From Methylococcales bacterium (lineage in GTDB: Bacteria; Pseudomonadota; Gammaproteobacteria; Methylococcales; Methylomonadaceae): a DNA stretch of 64,000 bases. The stretch lies in the NCBI GenBank assembly GCA_030693155.1, contig JAUYBJ010000026.1:1-64000 (forward strand), read 5' to 3'. The translations under genes were made by a program, and so were the position numbers. Below, piece by piece: positions 50,969-59,631 of this stretch. The notes under the pieces were generated by a model. That model worked only from the letters and a program-made list of their open reading frames with translations. It was not told the DNA's origin and did not search any database. Position 1 is the first letter of the stretch; each line of letters starts with the position of its first letter.

Positions 50969-51639
50969 AGCGCGGTATTTATCCAAGTTGTGAGCTGTGC
51001 GGGAGAGGCGATAAGCGCGTCCGCGCCCCATGTTTCGGGGGTGTCAGTCGGTTTAAGGTAGCCATACACAGCGGCAAGAGTTTTCATTTGTACGCTTTTT
51101 CCTGCGGTAATGTCGTGCAGCGCGTCACCGATATACACGCATTCGCGCGGATTGACATTCGCTTGCGTGCAGGCGGCTATCATCGGGTCGGAATGCGGTT
51201 TGGGGTTGGCGGTAGTGTCGCCGCTGATAATGCAGGCGGCGCGGTCTGTCAGTTGGAGCGCGTCCATCAGCGGCGTGGTGAAGCGTTGGCGTTTATTGGT
51301 CACTACGCCCCATTTCAAGCCGTGCTGTTCGATGGTTGCCAAAGTCTCGACCATACCTGTGAAAAACACCGTGTGTTCAGCAATATTATTCTCATAGTGG
51401 GTGAGCATCGCGTCCAGCATTTCCGCGCGGTGATTTTCGCTAATCTCAGGCGTAACACTGGCGTTAATCATCGCTAACGCACCCCATGAAATAAACGGCT
51501 TAACCTGTGCGGGGTTGACGGTGTTCAAGCCATGCGCCGCTAAAGTCGCATTTAAACAGGCGATTAAATCAGGCGCGGTATCGACCAGCGTACCGTCCAG
51601 ATCAAATAACACGCAGGATAATTTAAATTCCCTGTTCAT
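50959..51639 (-). CDS. gph: Phosphoglycolate phosphatase (HAD family)
   Basis: CVLFDLDGTLVDTAPDLIACLNATL; GVVTNKRQRFT; YIGDALHDITAGK. Confidence 0.9.
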   Translation of the reverse strand: MNREFKLSCVLFDLDGTLVDTAPDLIACLNATLAAHGLNTVNPAQVKPFISWGALAMINASVTPEISENHRAEMLDAMLTHYENNIAEHTVFFTGMVETLATIEQHGLKWGVVTNKRQRFTTPLMDALQLTDRAACIISGDTTANPKPHSDPMIAACTQANVNPRECVYIGDALHDITAGKSVQMKTLAAVYGYLKPTDTPETWGADALIASPAQLTTWINTALCH

Positions 51640-52343
51640 TAGACAATGCGTTTAAACGCGGCAATGTAATTGACATCAATGTCTTTACCCAAGCTGAATT
51701 GCTTAGTAATCGGGTTGTAGCTGATACCCACCATGCCTTGTAATTCCAGACCTGCGGCGCGTGCTGATTGGCACAGCTCAGACGGTTTGATGAAAGTTTT
51801 ATAGTCGTGCGTACCTTTGGGAAGCATTTGTAAAACGTATTCGGCGGCGGCAATCGCCAATAAATAGGCTTTAGGATGACGGTTGAGCGTGGAGAAAAAT
51901 ACCATGCCGTCAGGTTTAACCAGTTTGGCACAGGCGGCAATAATCGAACCTGCATCGGGAACGTGTTCCAGCATTTCCATGCAAGTGACATGATCAAAAC
52001 TTTCGAATTGTTCAGCGGCTAATTCTTCCACGCTGATTATTTGATAATGCGCGTTGACACCTGTTTCCAAGCCGTGCAAATCAGCAACATCAATCAAGTC
52101 TTCGCTTAAATCAATACCCAGCGCGTCCGCGCCTGCTTTGGCTAAGCCCTCGGTAAGAATTCCGCCGCCACAACCGACATCCACTACGCGCTTACCTGCT
52201 AGGTCGGCGTATTGTTGGATAAATTGCAGACGTAACGGGTTGATGTCATGCAGGGTTTTAAATTCACCCTGCAAGTCCCACCAGCGTTCTGCCATTGAGC
52301 CAAATTTATGAATTTCGTGTAAATGTACGTTAGTTGCTGTCAT
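51639..52343 (-). CDS. ubiG: Ubiquinone biosynthesis O-methyltransferase
   Basis: EIHKFGSMAERWWDLQGEFKTLHDINPLRLQFI; VVDVGCGGGILTEGLAKAGA. Confidence 0.96.
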   Translation of the reverse strand: MTATNVHLHEIHKFGSMAERWWDLQGEFKTLHDINPLRLQFIQQYADLAGKRVVDVGCGGGILTEGLAKAGADALGIDLSEDLIDVADLHGLETGVNAHYQIISVEELAAEQFESFDHVTCMEMLEHVPDAGSIIAACAKLVKPDGMVFFSTLNRHPKAYLLAIAAAEYVLQMLPKGTHDYKTFIKPSELCQSARAAGLELQGMVGISYNPITKQFSLGKDIDVNYIAAFKRIV

Positions 52344-52556
52344 TGTGTTGAACCGTATTTGTTATTGGCTATAGTGTACTATAACACTAGGTTATTAGTC
52401 ATGATTTAGCTGTGTAAGTCGGACTGATGGAGGTGACGCAGTGTCGGGATTGAAAAATCCGCTGGTTATGATAACAAAACTATTGATTGGGAAATAAAAA
52501 ATGCGTGTTGCGTACAAGACGCTGCAGGTTTCTGCTGCATTCGCACGCAGGCGGGT

Positions 52557-52645
52557 TACTGCCATTAAGTGATTAAAATTCAGTCTATTGTGGGAGCTGC
52601 TTTAGCCGCGACCATCGTGGCTAAAGCCACTCCCACAATGTCTGC
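52557..52645. repeat. Second copy of the MITE-like unit seen in the CRISPR array (IS4-like end plus REP hairpin)
   Basis: tactgccattaag then, 33 bp from the unit start, gtgggagctgctttagccgcgaccatcgtggctaaagccactcccac; same 33-bp offset as at 22096/22129. Confidence 0.7.
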
Positions 52646-52646
52646 A

Positions 52647-53933
52647 TTACAAGATCCCTAACGCATGACGTAAGCGCAACCGCGCCAGAGTCATATCATA
52701 ACGGGCGTTATTGAGATTATCGTGGCTGGTGAGGCGCGAATTTTCAGCGGCGAGCACTTCAGTGTGTATGCTTAAACCTTGTTGATAGCGGTCGGTGGCG
52801 ACTTTAACATTCTCATCAGCGAGGTTGATGGTTTTTTCAGCGGTTGCCAGACGTTTTTTGGTTTCTTCAATTTCCAGCCACGCTTGGCGTACTTGCAGCA
52901 TCATAAGACTGCTTAAATCATCACGCTGCTCTTTCAGAGCAATGGCTTGGTTTTTCAGTGCATCGGTTTTGTGTCCTGTACTGCCGTCAAATAATTTCCA
53001 GTCCATATTAATACCTGCCACCCATAAACCTTCATGCGCCTGATAGCGGTTTTGCTGGTATTGATAGCCGCCATTGACATTGACTTGCGGTAAACGCGTG
53101 GCGTTGACGCTTGCCGCCTGTTGTTCGAGCGCGTCGATTTGCGCGTTTACTACGGTTAATTCAGGGCGTTGTTTGAGCGCGTTGCGGGTTAATTCCTCCA
53201 GTGTACCCGTCGGTGCATCAGGCAGATGTTCATCCAGACTGACTTCGGCGGTTAAGGCTCTATCCAGCAAACGATTGTATGAGGATTTGGCGTTATCCAG
53301 CTGGAGATTAACTTTGGTCTGTTGCTGTTCGGCATTGGCAAGTTCAACGGTGGCGGCTAATACATCATTACTGGCGACGATGCCTTGGTCGAAACGATCC
53401 AACACGTCTTTACTGTCGGCACGCAGGCTATCAACGTGACTTTGCGCCACATTCACCGCACTTTTTGTCCGCAACACGGCGATATAGGCTTCGGCAACCT
53501 GCATTTTAAGATTCAGTTCGCTGGTGGCTTCCTGTTGCTGTGCCGCTTCTACGCTGGATTCAGCCGATTTAATATTATTGTCAATGCGACCGCTGGTATA
53601 CACAGGCATTGTGACCATTGCCTGCGCTTTCGCACTGCCTGCTTGAGTAGTGGGAAATTGCGTGGTATCGCCATTGAAACTGGCAATCGCGGTCGGAGAT
53701 TGGCTATATTGTGTATAGCCTGTATTGATATTGAGTTCAGGCAGGCGTTGCCCCTGTGCGGATTGCAGTTGCTGTTCCGATGCGGAGGTATTGGCGGCGG
53801 CGGCTTTTATCTGGTGATTACGTTCCAGTGCGGTTGTCCACGCAGCGGTTAAGGTTTCAGCGACCGTTACAGGCGCACTCACCGCGATAATGAAACCCAG
53901 CGCGGCAGCGACATAATCAGGATTGCGCGGCAT
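52647..53933 (-). CDS. TolC family outer membrane efflux protein
   Basis: Signal peptide; coiled-coil repeats; PELTVVNAQIDALEQQAASVNATRLPQVNVNGGYQYQQNRY. Confidence 0.92.
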   Translation of the reverse strand: MPRNPDYVAAALGFIIAVSAPVTVAETLTAAWTTALERNHQIKAAAANTSASEQQLQSAQGQRLPELNINTGYTQYSQSPTAIASFNGDTTQFPTTQAGSAKAQAMVTMPVYTSGRIDNNIKSAESSVEAAQQQEATSELNLKMQVAEAYIAVLRTKSAVNVAQSHVDSLRADSKDVLDRFDQGIVASNDVLAATVELANAEQQQTKVNLQLDNAKSSYNRLLDRALTAEVSLDEHLPDAPTGTLEELTRNALKQRPELTVVNAQIDALEQQAASVNATRLPQVNVNGGYQYQQNRYQAHEGLWVAGINMDWKLFDGSTGHKTDALKNQAIALKEQRDDLSSLMMLQVRQAWLEIEETKKRLATAEKTINLADENVKVATDRYQQGLSIHTEVLAAENSRLTSHDNLNNARYDMTLARLRLRHALGIL

Positions 53934-54525
53934 GAAGAATTCCCCGCAAATAAAAGGTGGTGGCTGATTCGCATAACGCGGTTTTTTCCGCTTCAGTGGG
54001 CGCGGCTTGTATGCCCAATAAACAGCGAAAATGTAAATCGCCTTTCAATAAACTAAAAAATGCATCGGCGGCAAAATGCGTATCGGGAATGTAAAAACAG
54101 CCCGTATTCTGCAATTGTTGCAGATAACTTTCCAATTGCGTTAATGCCAGACGCGCCCCGTTGTCATAAATCAATTGCCCCAATTCGGGAAATTCATGAC
54201 TTTCCGCCACTACTAAACGGTACATGGCCAACCCGTCGGCTGAATACAGCAATTCAACAAACGACGCGGCAATTTTTTGCAGGGTCTGTTCGGCATTATC
54301 GTCTTCCGATAAAGTGATGCTCTGTAATAACGAGGTGCATAACTCACCGACCACTGCCGCAAACAAGTCATTTTTGCTGGTGAAATGATTGTACAGCGTG
54401 GCTTTGGACACAGGCGCGGCGGCGGCAATTTTGTCCATACTGACACTGCGATAGTTATGCGTTAAAAATAACCGCGTAGCCGCCTGCACGATAGCGCGGC
54501 GTTTAGATTCGATAATTTCAGACAT
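53917..54525 (-). CDS. TetR/AcrR family transcriptional regulator
   Basis: RRAIVQAATRLFLTHNYRSVSMDKIAAAAPVSKATLYNHFTSKNDLFAAVV. Confidence 0.93.
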   Translation of the reverse strand: MSEIIESKRRAIVQAATRLFLTHNYRSVSMDKIAAAAPVSKATLYNHFTSKNDLFAAVVGELCTSLLQSITLSEDDNAEQTLQKIAASFVELLYSADGLAMYRLVVAESHEFPELGQLIYDNGARLALTQLESYLQQLQNTGCFYIPDTHFAADAFFSLLKGDLHFRCLLGIQAAPTEAEKTALCESATTFYLRGILHAAQS

Positions 54526-54599
54526 TTTGATAACAACACTTGCTAAATTGAGAAGATAATTTAGAATAAACTAAACCGTTCAGTTTATCAAGGTCGTTT

Positions 54600-55667
54600 A
54601 TGAAGCGTTTGTTCACCCTATTAGTTATCAGTGTATTGGTTATCGGCTCTGGCTTTTTTTTGTTCCGCTGGATAATGGAGCGGCAGAATTTTGAAAGCAC
54701 CGATAATGCGTATTTAAAAGCCAATCAGGTATTAATTACCCCGCAGGTCAATGGCACCATTACACAATTGCTAATGGAAGATAATCAAGCCGTCAAACAA
54801 GGCGACCTGATCGCGGTGATTGATGACCGTGATTATCAGGCCAAACTGGCGGTTGCCGAAGCGCAGCTTGCCGAAGCACTCGCCCACGTTGAACGGTTAC
54901 ACGCCAACAAAAACACCCAGCACGCCAATATCGCCAGTGCCGATGCAGCGATGTCAGTCGTTGAAGCCAAACGCCAACAGATTAATCAGGATTTAAAACG
55001 TTTTAACGCGCTGATTGAGCGCGGCTCTGCCCCGCGCCAGTCACTGGATAAAATAGCATCCGAAGCCAAACAAGCCGCCGCTGAATTGCGCGGTTCACAA
55101 GCCGCCGTCACCGCTCAACAAAAACAGCTCAGCAGTTTTGACAGTGAAATAGCCGAAGCCGACGCGCGTGTTAAACAAGCGATTGCGCACGTTGAACTGG
55201 CAAAACTGGATGTGGAACACACGCAGATTCGTGCGCCGTTCACGGGTGTAATCGGGCATAAAGGCGTACAAATCGGCTCGCACGTTCAAACAGGTATGGC
55301 TCTCGCCTATCTTATGGAAACGGGCAAAATCTGGACGGAAGCTAATTTTAAAGAAACCCAATTGCAGGACATGAAAATCGGGCAGTCGGTAGACATTCAT
55401 ATAGATGCCTATCCCGATGTGAAATTCACGGGTAAAGTGGCGAGTTTTTCCCCTGCCAGCGGTTCAGAATTCAGTATTTTACCGTCCGAAAATGCCACAG
55501 GAAATTTCACCAAAATCGTGCGTCGGGTGCCTGTAAAAATTGTCTTTGATAATCAAAACGATTGTGCAACGACCGCCAGTCCTTTAAAGAACTGGCCGTC
55601 GTGTTCTGAGAATAAATTAAAATCGGGCTTATCAGTCACCGTTAAGGTGCGAGTTAAAAATTCATGA
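54600..55667 (+). CDS. HlyD/EmrA-family membrane fusion protein
   Basis: FESTDNAYLKANQVLITPQVNGTITQLLMEDNQAVKQGDLIAVIDDRDYQAKL; AYLMETGKIWTEANFKETQL. Confidence 0.92.
   Translation: MKRLFTLLVISVLVIGSGFFLFRWIMERQNFESTDNAYLKANQVLITPQVNGTITQLLMEDNQAVKQGDLIAVIDDRDYQAKLAVAEAQLAEALAHVERLHANKNTQHANIASADAAMSVVEAKRQQINQDLKRFNALIERGSAPRQSLDKIASEAKQAAAELRGSQAAVTAQQKQLSSFDSEIAEADARVKQAIAHVELAKLDVEHTQIRAPFTGVIGHKGVQIGSHVQTGMALAYLMETGKIWTEANFKETQLQDMKIGQSVDIHIDAYPDVKFTGKVASFSPASGSEFSILPSENATGNFTKIVRRVPVKIVFDNQNDCATTASPLKNWPSCSENKLKSGLSVTVKVRVKNS
55569..55602. repeat. Palindromic dispersed repeat inside the membrane fusion protein CDS
   Basis: acgaccgccagtcctttaaagaactggccgtcgt, same family as 31832, 49569 and 62410; translated in frame as TTASPLKNWPS. 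Confidence 0.85.
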
Positions 55668-57232
55668 CGGCTGTCAATGAAACTGATGAAAAAATCCTCA
55701 CCACAGGTGAATGGATTGGTTTTTTCAGCATGGCAGTCGGCGTATTTATGGCGGTGCTGGATATTCAAATCGTCGCCAGTTCGTTGCAGGAAATTCAGGC
55801 AGGACTATCGGCGACGCAAGATGAAATCGCGTGGGTACAAACCTCTTATCTCATCGCCGAAGTCATTATTATTCCGCTGTCAGGCTGGCTGGGGCGGGTA
55901 TTTTCCACGCGCTATTTATTCGTGCTATCGGTCGGCGGTTTTACGCTAGCCAGTTTAGCGTGTGCGTTTGCGTGGAATTTGCCCTCCATGATTGTGTTTC
56001 GCTGTATTCAGGGATTTCTCGGCGGTGCGATGATTCCGATGACTTTTACCGTGATTTTCATGCTGTTTCCTCAGCGACTGCAATCGTCTATGACCATTGT
56101 GCTGGGCTTGATTGTTACTATGGCTCCTACCATTGGGCCCGTGTTGGGCGGTTATTTAACGGATTCTTACAGTTGGCAATTGTTGTTTTTAATCAACGTG
56201 ATTCCCGGTTTTTTGGTGTGCTTTTTTGTCTGGCGATTTTTGGACATTGATAAACCCGACTGGGCATTGTTGCAGAAAATAGATTTTGTCGGCATCGGCT
56301 TGATTGCCTTGTGTCTGGGATGTATGCAGTTTGTGCTGGAAGAAGGCGCACGCGATCAATGGTTTGAAGATAATTTAATTATCGCATTGACAGCGGTAGC
56401 AACACTGAGCGGCGTGGCAATGTTGTGGTGGGAATTAAAAATTGCCCACCCGATTATTGATTTACGCGCGTTTAAAAATCGTAATTTTGCCGTCGGTTGC
56501 GCTTATAGTTTTGTGCTGGGTATTGGCTTGTACACCATCATTTATCTAACGCCGATTTATTTAGCCAGTGTTAAAGGCTTGAACAGCTTGCAGATTGGCT
56601 ACTATTTAATGGTAGTCGGTTTGTTTCAATTGGTGTCTGCATTTGTGGCAGGCCCTCTGGAAAAGAAAATAGATTTACGCGTCATGCTGGGTTTGGGTTT
56701 CGGCTTATTTGCCTTGGGTTCGTGGTTAAACGGCCAACTTACCGCTGAATCAGGGTATTGGGAATTTTTTCTGCCGCAAGCGATACGCGGTGGCGCGTTG
56801 ATGCTGTGCTTCTTGCCGATTAACACGCTTACCTTAGGTTTGCTACCCGTTGAAGAAGTCAAAAATGCCAGCGGTCTATACAATTTAATGCGCAATTTAG
56901 GCGGGGCAATCGGCTTGGCGGTGGCGAATACCCAAATGCAGTATTTAACCAAAGCGCATTATGCAACGCTACGCGAATCAGTCACGGCAACCGCCGCGCC
57001 TGTGCAGGAGTTGCTTTATGGTTTAGAACAAACCATGCACAACGCTTTACTTGCCGACCCCAGTGCCGCCGCTTTAGCACAACTCACTGGCTTGGCATTG
57101 CGCGAAGCCGAAGTGATGACTTTTAATAACTTGTTTCAAACGATTGCCTGTATCTTTTTCGCCTCCTTATGCGTCGCGCCATTTTTACAAAAAGTCGATG
57201 CTGAAAAAGCCGCCTCGTTGCCGATGGATTGA
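55664..57232 (+). CDS. DHA2 family (EmrB/QacA) MFS efflux permease
   Basis: FMAVLDIQIVASSLQEIQAGLSATQDEIAWVQTSYLIAEVIIIPLSGWL. Confidence 0.94.
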   Translation: MTAVNETDEKILTTGEWIGFFSMAVGVFMAVLDIQIVASSLQEIQAGLSATQDEIAWVQTSYLIAEVIIIPLSGWLGRVFSTRYLFVLSVGGFTLASLACAFAWNLPSMIVFRCIQGFLGGAMIPMTFTVIFMLFPQRLQSSMTIVLGLIVTMAPTIGPVLGGYLTDSYSWQLLFLINVIPGFLVCFFVWRFLDIDKPDWALLQKIDFVGIGLIALCLGCMQFVLEEGARDQWFEDNLIIALTAVATLSGVAMLWWELKIAHPIIDLRAFKNRNFAVGCAYSFVLGIGLYTIIYLTPIYLASVKGLNSLQIGYYLMVVGLFQLVSAFVAGPLEKKIDLRVMLGLGFGLFALGSWLNGQLTAESGYWEFFLPQAIRGGALMLCFLPINTLTLGLLPVEEVKNASGLYNLMRNLGGAIGLAVANTQMQYLTKAHYATLRESVTATAAPVQELLYGLEQTMHNALLADPSAAALAQLTGLALREAEVMTFNNLFQTIACIFFASLCVAPFLQKVDAEKAASLPMD

Positions 57233-57303
57233 CAATCAAGACAAACAAGGTACAGCAATTACGCTAAAATACCGCAACAACAAGCCAAAACGGGAAATAT
57301 TCA

Positions 57304-58053
57304 ATGAAAACAGTAGCGTTATACAGCATTAAGGGCGGTGTCGGCAAAACCGCCAGCGCGGTTAATCTGGCGTTTAATGCGGCGCGTAGCGGCTATCGAA
57401 CCTTGATATGGGATTTAGATCCGCAAGCGGCGAGCAGTTATTATTTTCGGATTCAACCAAAAGTAAAAGGCGGCAGCAAGGATTTAATCGCAGGTAAACG
57501 CCCGTTAGATGAGCTGATTAAAGCTACTGATTTTGATAAGCTGGATTTATTGCCTGCTGATTTTTCCTTTCGTAATATGGATTTGGTGCTGGATACCAAG
57601 AAGAAACCCACGCGACAACTGAAAAAATTACTCGCGCCACTGGCATCCGACTATGATTTTGTGTTTTTGGATTGCCCGCCTAATATCTCGTTATTATCGG
57701 AGGCGGTATTTGAAGGGGTCGATGTGTTGCTGTCACCGATTATTCCGACCACGCTGTCAATCGGCACACTGGAGCAGTTACAAAAATTTATCACCGATAA
57801 TGAGCTGACTCATTTAACGTTGTTGCCGTTTTTTTCGATGGTGGACAGCCGCAAAAAAATGCACCTCGACATCATGGCGCATCTCAGTGAAACCTACCCG
57901 AACACCTTAAACACCGCGATTCCTTATGCCAGCGATATTGAACGCATGGGTCTGGAGCGCAAGCCGTTAGGCGCGTATAGTCATAATGGCAAGTCTATCA
58001 ATGCTTATAATGACTTATGGCAAGAGATTCTGACTTGCATCGACACCCCTTGA
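57304..58053 (+). CDS. ParA-family ATPase
   Basis: VALYSIKGGVGKTASAVNLAFNAARSGYRTLIWDLDPQAASSYYF; FVFLDCPPNISLLSEAVF. Confidence 0.9.
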   Translation: MKTVALYSIKGGVGKTASAVNLAFNAARSGYRTLIWDLDPQAASSYYFRIQPKVKGGSKDLIAGKRPLDELIKATDFDKLDLLPADFSFRNMDLVLDTKKKPTRQLKKLLAPLASDYDFVFLDCPPNISLLSEAVFEGVDVLLSPIIPTTLSIGTLEQLQKFITDNELTHLTLLPFFSMVDSRKKMHLDIMAHLSETYPNTLNTAIPYASDIERMGLERKPLGAYSHNGKSINAYNDLWQEILTCIDTP

Positions 58054-58078
58054 GTCACCGCTATCGACAGTTAACATC

Positions 58079-59527
58079 ATGACACAATCACCTTCTGGCA
58101 ATATTCATTCTGAGCAATTCTTACAGCACCAGCTGCAAGAAGTCATCACGCTGTTAGAAAAACAGGAGCTGGAAAAGTCACTGGTTCATAGAGACATTTC
58201 AACCACTGATTTAATTGAAACCGTGCTGCATAAACAACAGCAAACCCGCCTACAGGAAAAATTTGCCCAATTACACCCTGCTGATATTGCTGCTATTCTG
58301 GAATCGTTACCGCTGGATCAGCGGCAAATCGCATGGGATGCAATTAAAAAAGATCACGAAGGACAGGTATTATTAGAAGTCTCCGATGCGGTTCGGCAAA
58401 CGCTGATTTCAGGCATGGCGGCGGAAGAACTCGCCAGCGTTGCCAGTCAATTAAATACCGATGAAATAGCTGACATTGTCGCTGATATTCCTAAAAGGAC
58501 GATGCTGAAAATTCTGCGCTCTTTAAATAGTAAAGAGCGTAGTGACTTAAATGCTATTTTGGCGTATTCAGAAAATCAAGTCGGCTCCTTAATGGATTTT
58601 GGCATGATAACGATTCGGGATGATTTGAATTTAAAAGCCGTAATTGCCTATATTCGTAAATTGGGCAAATTACCCAGTCACACCGATAAATTATTTGTTG
58701 TTAATCAATATGATGTCGTTTTAGGAATACTGCCCTTACAACGCTTATTAACGCATAGACCCACGCTACAAGTGGCAGATGTGATGGTAACGGATTTTGT
58801 CCGTTTTGAAGTCACTCAAGAAGCCGCTGAAGTAGCGCGTGCCTTTGAACGCTATGATTTAATTTCCGCGCCTGTGGTTGATAGCGCGGGCAAATTACAA
58901 GGTCGCTTGTGTATCGACAATATCTTACATTTTGTTCGTGAAAAATCGGATGAAGAATTGCTAAGCCAAGCAGGTGTTGGTGAAGAAGAAGATTTATTTT
59001 CCAGCGTTTGGAAAAGTGCTAGAAATCGCTGGGGTTGGTTACTGATTAATATCGTTACCGCGTTTGTCTCCACACGCATTATTGGCTTGTTTGAAAATAT
59101 TATTTTGCAATTGGTCGCGCTGGCTTCGCTCATGCCTATTATTGCCGCAATGGGCGGTAACACGGGCAATCAAACCAGTATGTTGATTATTCGCTCGCTG
59201 GCATTAGGGCAAATTACCCCCGCTAATGTCTCGCGCATGATTAAAAAAGAACTGACGTTAGCGATTATTAACGGCACATTCATCGGATTAATTATCGGTG
59301 CGTTAAGTCTATTACTGTATCAAGATTTGGCATTATCGGGAGTCATGGCAACCGCAATGTTTATTAATATGTTAGTCGCGGTCGTGGTTGGATTAGCCAT
59401 TCCGTTGGTACGGCATAAATTCGGGCGTGACCCAGCGGTAGGCACTAGCGTTATCCTTACCGCCATCACCGACTCGATGGGCTTTTTTATTTTCCTCGGC
59501 TTAGCGAGTTTATTTTTAATTCATTGA
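58079..59527 (+). CDS. mgtE: Magnesium transporter MgtE
   Basis: LHPADIAAILESLPLDQRQIAWDAI; CBS domains; MPIIAAMGGNTGNQTSMLIIRSLALGQI. Confidence 0.95.
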   Translation: MTQSPSGNIHSEQFLQHQLQEVITLLEKQELEKSLVHRDISTTDLIETVLHKQQQTRLQEKFAQLHPADIAAILESLPLDQRQIAWDAIKKDHEGQVLLEVSDAVRQTLISGMAAEELASVASQLNTDEIADIVADIPKRTMLKILRSLNSKERSDLNAILAYSENQVGSLMDFGMITIRDDLNLKAVIAYIRKLGKLPSHTDKLFVVNQYDVVLGILPLQRLLTHRPTLQVADVMVTDFVRFEVTQEAAEVARAFERYDLISAPVVDSAGKLQGRLCIDNILHFVREKSDEELLSQAGVGEEEDLFSSVWKSARNRWGWLLINIVTAFVSTRIIGLFENIILQLVALASLMPIIAAMGGNTGNQTSMLIIRSLALGQITPANVSRMIKKELTLAIINGTFIGLIIGALSLLLYQDLALSGVMATAMFINMLVAVVVGLAIPLVRHKFGRDPAVGTSVILTAITDSMGFFIFLGLASLFLIH

Positions 59528-59631
59528 GGTCGTTTTAAGTGGCTACTGAATTTTATCGAAACTGCTGATTTATTCAATCGACTACTACACGCTACAACTT
59601 AAATAATGACAGGTCAGTTTTTAGCTCACGG

